A DNA stretch of 64,000 bases from Amycolatopsis nigrescens CSC17Ta-90 (GTDB taxonomy: Bacteria; Actinomycetota; Actinomycetes; Mycobacteriales; Pseudonocardiaceae). The position numbers and the translations under genes are program-made. The stretch lies in the NCBI RefSeq assembly GCF_000384315.1, contig NZ_ARVW01000001.1, positions 2,241,746 to 2,305,745 of the forward strand, read 5' to 3'. Below the pieces are notes generated by a model. The model was given only the letters and a program-made list of their open reading frames with translations, ran no database searches and had not been told where the DNA came from. How positions within the stretch are numbered: position 1 is the first letter of the stretch; the number at the start of each line of letters is the position of its first letter. This document shows, piece after piece, positions 60,986-64,000 of this stretch.

Positions 60986-61081
60986 TCCGTTCAGGTGACC
61001 ATCATGCACGGACCCGACTAAGCCTCCAGATTGTCACCCTCCGCCGATACCTTGCTACAGAGGGAGACAACAGGAGGAGTC

Positions 61082-61276
61082 GTGAACCAACGAAAACTCA
61101 CCCGCCTCGCCGGGACGTGCGACGACGAAGATCGGTGCGCGACCGTGTTCGCCACGGATCGTGGCACGGTCGCGGTGCAAGGCGATCTGTTCGACGGAAT
61201 GCAGGTATCACCTGGTGAGGCCATGGTGGAGATACCGAAGGAACTACTGCTGGAGGCGGCCCGTGCTGCAAGTTGA
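61082..61276 (+). CDS. Small protein of the DUF6879/Scr1 cassette
   Basis: 64 residues from a GTG at 61082, with GGAGGAG just upstream. The core is LAGTCDDEDRCATVFATDRGTVAVQGD, then a short acidic/hydrophobic tail (VEIPKELLLEAARAA). The C-x6-C pair may bind metal or form a disulfide. I recall similar proteins with a C-P-T-V...R-G-T-x-x-V-Q-G core before DUF6879 genes in other actinobacteria. The gene overlaps the DUF6879 gene by 14 bases. Function unknown. Confidence 0.75.
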   Translation: MNQRKLTRLAGTCDDEDRCATVFATDRGTVAVQGDLFDGMQVSPGEAMVEIPKELLLEAARAAS

Positions 61277-61823
61277 CGGATCCCACGAGATCGGCGGCAA
61301 CTGGATCTCGTCACCGGACTACATGGACCGGATGAGCAACTTCAAGCGCTCGTCCTTCCGGTTCCAAACACTCCAGGTTTACGGAATTCCCCATGAACAG
61401 GAGTCCTTCCGGGAGTTCCTGAAGACCGGGGTCCGGCACGTCGACCCGAACGATCCCCGCCTGGTCCGGATGAGGAACAAGAGGACCGGCGGCCGCATAA
61501 CCGGGCGGGTACAGGTTGTGCATCAACCCATCTCCGACTACCTGCGCCACACGTTCGGGTTCTTCCATGTCAGTGCCGAGCAGGGCGAGAATCTGGGCAT
61601 CCTGGACACTTCGACGACCTCGGCCGGAGATCTGCCGGACTACGATTTCGTGCTGCTGGACGACGAGACCGTGATCAAGCTGCACTACTCGGACGAGGAC
61701 GGCAGTGTGGTCGGCCGGGAACTGCTCCCCGAAGCCGACATCGCGCAATACCAGCGATATCGCGACTACGCAACAGAAAACTCGGTGCCATTCCTGGAGT
61801 ACGAAAGGTCGATGCCCACCTGA
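61263..61823 (+). CDS. DUF6879-family protein
   Basis: 186 residues, GTG start inside the preceding gene. Family features are FKRSSFRFQTLQVYGIPHEQESFREFLKTG, the basic strand RITGRVQVVHQPISDYLRHTFGFF, and the acidic DYDFVLLDDETVIKLHYSDEDGSVVGRELL. The fold is unknown to me. Base composition is lower in GC than in the flanking SpoIIM and DUF58 genes. It probably acts with the Scr1-type regulator that follows, since the two are usual neighbours. Confidence 0.82.
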   Translation: MLQVDGSHEIGGNWISSPDYMDRMSNFKRSSFRFQTLQVYGIPHEQESFREFLKTGVRHVDPNDPRLVRMRNKRTGGRITGRVQVVHQPISDYLRHTFGFFHVSAEQGENLGILDTSTTSAGDLPDYDFVLLDDETVIKLHYSDEDGSVVGRELLPEADIAQYQRYRDYATENSVPFLEYERSMPT

Positions 61824-61870
61824 TTCCCGACCCCGCCGACCTCGGCCAGGGCCGCGAGGACCTGGCCGAG

Positions 61871-62692
61871 GTGCTGCGCGCCCTGCGCAAGGCGGCCGAG
61901 CTTTCCGGCGAGCGCTTGGCGGCCAAGGCGCACATGAGCCAGGGCAAGATCTCCCGGATCGAGACCGGCAAGATCCTGCCCACAGTTACTGACGTGCAAC
62001 GAATTCTGCGTGCACTGGAGGTACCTCCAGATCGCGCGGCGGAGCTGCTCAAACTGGCCCGTGCGGCGAATATCGACTTCGTCAGCCGGAGACGAGCCCG
62101 ACAGCTCGGGCCTCGCAGCTACCAACGAAGCCTCGCCGCCATGGTGGCCCAGTCCGACCAGGTGTGCTGTGTATTCCCGGCAATGCTCCCAGGCTTCCTG
62201 CAAACTCGGGCGTACGCGCGCGGCAATATCTATAACCCCCTCAGCAAGTACTCGACAGCGCGCCGGGAAGAGTTGATCGAAGCCAAACTGAGCCAGCACG
62301 AACTGCTGCGCCAGGGCACCAGATTCCTCCTGCTCTGCACTGAGGCGGCGGTGCGCTTTCCCGTGGTCGGCCACGGGGACATGGCCGAGCAGGTCGAGTA
62401 CTTGATCTCCACGAGCAAGCTGCCGCAGATTAGATTCGCGATCATCCCGGCTGGCACCCGGATGCCCAAACCGGCACTGAACACCTTCATCGTCTACGAC
62501 AACCGCACGGTGGAAATGGAGACACACGCCGGGGCGATCAATATGCGGGACCCCACCCAAGTCGAGGAGCATCTCGAACTCTTCGAGTACTTCTGGTCTC
62601 ACGCGGTCGAAGGCGACGAAGCTCGCGCGCTGCTGCGCAGCATCGCGGACGACTTCCGGCGGCAGGCTACAACCGGCCGGCGGCCTTCATAG
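61871..62692 (+). CDS. Scr1-family helix-turn-helix regulator (XRE), second locus
   Basis: 273 residues if read from the GTG at 61871. The XRE domain is LRALRKAAELSGERLAAKAHMSQGKISRIETGKILPTV and the C-terminal DUF5753 region includes PGFLQTRAYARGN, RQ-like LIEAKLSQHELL, E-A-A-V-R-F, and YDNRTVEMETHAG. Homologous N-termini are usually longer, and the frame is open upstream without ATG or GTG back to 61802. The true start may be CTG or ATT near 61820, after AAAGG. It overlaps the convergent DUF58 gene by 26 bases. The regulator probably pairs with DUF6879. Confidence 0.85.
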   Translation: MLRALRKAAELSGERLAAKAHMSQGKISRIETGKILPTVTDVQRILRALEVPPDRAAELLKLARAANIDFVSRRRARQLGPRSYQRSLAAMVAQSDQVCCVFPAMLPGFLQTRAYARGNIYNPLSKYSTARREELIEAKLSQHELLRQGTRFLLLCTEAAVRFPVVGHGDMAEQVEYLISTSKLPQIRFAIIPAGTRMPKPALNTFIVYDNRTVEMETHAGAINMRDPTQVEEHLELFEYFWSHAVEGDEARALLRSIADDFRRQATTGRRPS

Positions 62693-63947
62693 CCAGGTAG
62701 CGATCCACCAGTGCGGGCGGCAGGTCGTCCGGGAGCGCGTCCACCACCTCCACGCCGGACCGGCCGAGCAGGGCGGTGACGTGCCGGCGTTCGGCGAGGG
62801 TGCGTTCGGCCGCGGCCGCGTCGTAGACGGCTTCCGCGTCCCCGCGGCCACCCGCCATTTCCGCTACCCGCGGGTCGGCCACCGCGGCGAGCAGCAGCCG
62901 GTGCCGCGCGGTGAGCGTCGGCAGCACGGGCAGCAGTCCCTCCTGCACCGGCGCCGCGTCCAGCCCGGTCAGCAGCACCACCAGCGACCGGCGACGGGTT
63001 CGCCGCAGCACCTCGGCGACCATGCCGCGCGCGTCGGTCTCCACCAGGCTCGGTTCCAGCGGCGCCATCGCGTGCACGAACGCGGACGCCTCGCCGGTCA
63101 CGCTCGCGCGCACCTGCCGGTCGTAGGCGATCAGATCGACCCGGTCTCCCGCGCGCGAAGCCACTACGGCCAGCAGCAGCGCGGCCTCCATCGCCGCATC
63201 CAGCCGCGGCGAATTTCCTACCCGCCCGGCCGAAGTCCGGCCGGTGTCCAGCACCAGCACCAGGTGCCGGTCCCGTTCCGGCCGCCAGGTGCGCACCATT
63301 ACGTCCGCGGCCCGCGCGCTCGCCCGCCAATCGATGGACCGCACATCGTCGCCGATCACGTATTCGCGCAGCGAGTCGAACTCGGTGCCCTGCCCGCGGG
63401 TCAGCGCGGCCTGGCGCCCGTCCAGTTCCCGCAGCCTGGCCAGCCGGGACGGCAGGTGCTTGCGGCTGTGGAACGGGGGCAGCACCCGCACCGCCCACGG
63501 CACCTCGTGCGAGCCCTGCCGCGCGGCCAGTCCGAGCGGCCCGAGCGCACGCACGGTCACCCGGTGCGCGTGCCGGTCGCCGCGCCGGGACGGGCGCAGC
63601 GTGGTGACCACCCGGCGCGACTCGCCGGCCGGGACGGTGATCCGGTGCCGGTCCGACTCCGCGCCGGCGCTCGGCGGCCAGGCGTCCCGGAGCAGGCCGT
63701 GCACCCGCCGCCGCCCGGGGTTGCGCACCCTCAGCGTCACCTCGATCGGCTCGCCGAGCCTGGCCGACGCGGCACTGGACCGCTCGAAGGACAGCGGCCG
63801 CACCGCGCCCGCGAGCAGCAGGTCGGCCAGCACCCCGAGCAGCAGCACCACGGCCATCACCAGCACGCCGGTCCAGGACGGCAGCACCAGCCCGACCAGC
63901 ACCACGCCCAGCAGCGCGAGCAGCGCGGCCCGCCCGGTGAGTGCCAT
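62667..63947 (-). CDS. DUF58-domain protein
   Basis: 426 residues. Two N-terminal membrane helices (7-25 and 27-50) are followed by a beta-rich region and the DUF58 core GTEFDSLREYVIGDDVRSIDWRASARAADVMVRTWRPERDRHLVLVLDTGRTS. The last part is a degenerate VWA-like fold with a D-x-x-x-S-like metal site. DUF58 proteins act with MoxR ATPases in assembly or folding of envelope complexes. MoxR lies upstream on the same strand, with 13 bases between them. Confidence 0.92.
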   Translation of the reverse strand: MALTGRAALLALLGVVLVGLVLPSWTGVLVMAVVLLLGVLADLLLAGAVRPLSFERSSAASARLGEPIEVTLRVRNPGRRRVHGLLRDAWPPSAGAESDRHRITVPAGESRRVVTTLRPSRRGDRHAHRVTVRALGPLGLAARQGSHEVPWAVRVLPPFHSRKHLPSRLARLRELDGRQAALTRGQGTEFDSLREYVIGDDVRSIDWRASARAADVMVRTWRPERDRHLVLVLDTGRTSAGRVGNSPRLDAAMEAALLLAVVASRAGDRVDLIAYDRQVRASVTGEASAFVHAMAPLEPSLVETDARGMVAEVLRRTRRRSLVVLLTGLDAAPVQEGLLPVLPTLTARHRLLLAAVADPRVAEMAGGRGDAEAVYDAAAAERTLAERRHVTALLGRSGVEVVDALPDDLPPALVDRYLAMKAAGRL

Positions 63948-63960
63948 GGTCAGTACTCCC

Positions 63961-64000
63961 TCAACGCGGCACCGGCACGGTCGCCAGCACCCGCTCCAGC
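63961..64000 (-). CDS. Probable MoxR-family ATPase, C-terminal end only
   Basis: Only the last 13 codons are visible, ending LERVLATVPVPR, a typical MoxR C-terminus. The gene continues beyond the right edge. Position before DUF58 fits the MoxR-DUF58 pair. Confidence 0.6.
   Translation of the reverse strand, partial: LERVLATVPVPR

Noticed and set aside
1..64000. CRISPR arrays, tRNA genes, insertion sequences, integrases or prophage genes
   Set aside because: Looked for on both strands. No regularly spaced repeats, no tRNA cloverleaf with CCA end or anticodon arm, and no transposase or integrase motif were found.

Overview
The window is very GC-rich, with the strong third-position GC bias that opens long spurious frames opposite most genes. 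The gene content (LysX, SecA2, a secreted chorismate mutase, two Scr1-type helix-turn-helix loci, DUF397, DUF6879, an SCO6745-family gene, the RNase H/CobC fusion) points to an actinobacterium of the Pseudonocardiaceae. An Amycolatopsis-like organism is my best guess, by inference only. All gene names come from reading motifs; no database search was run.

Layout. 1-13.3 kb: MFS transporter (cut by the left edge) divergent from a GlxA-type regulator, an LprG/LppX lipoprotein, a TAP-like lipoprotein hydrolase divergent from secA2, a TetR/lipase divergent pair, nadE, a subtilase and ogt. 13.3-22.7 kb: lysX, panB, a proline iminopeptidase-like gene behind a possible attenuator, an RNB ribonuclease translationally coupled to a metal-receptor protein, and a CooC/MinD-type ATPase. 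22.7-24.3 kb: an accessory module of two divergent small Cys-rich proteins, a Scr1-type regulator and DUF397. 24.3-33.0 kb: a seven-gene type IV secretion-like operon (VirB2, VirB3/PrgI, VirB4, VirB6, VirB8/TcpC and VirB1-like proteins plus a proline-rich protein) with no relaxase, coupling ATPase or VirB11. 33.6-38.7 kb: a cytochrome P450, an SCO6745-family gene, the RNase P RNA gene (rnpB, minus strand), and an sfnG plus acyl-CoA-dehydrogenase-like sulfone pair.

38.7-46.6 kb resembles the M. tuberculosis Rv2228c-Rv2236c block as I recall it: RNase H/CobC, zinc ribbon, Nif3, PtpA, SURF1, CobD. A secreted chorismate mutase, a fructosamine-kinase-like gene, a PaiB-like gene and a GNAT gene are interspersed. 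46.7-49.5 kb is a gluconate locus (GntR/FadR regulator divergent from gntK-gntP). 49.5-54.4 kb carries an AbiEi/DUF559-like gene, nudC and a pair of M16 peptidases. 54.6-64 kb carries tandem DUF2207 genes, a zinc metallopeptidase, and an RDD/SpoIIM/DUF58/MoxR envelope locus. A three-gene DUF6879/Scr1 cassette interrupts that locus.

The most unusual feature is a set of dispersed palindromic elements, named here families A to E. They sit at gene ends and often supply coding sequence: eight genes take their stop codon from such an element, and one DUF2207 protein takes the start of its signal peptide from one. The main candidates for a new system are the relaxase-less secretion operon and the two Scr1-associated cassettes, together with the pip leader and the palindrome families.
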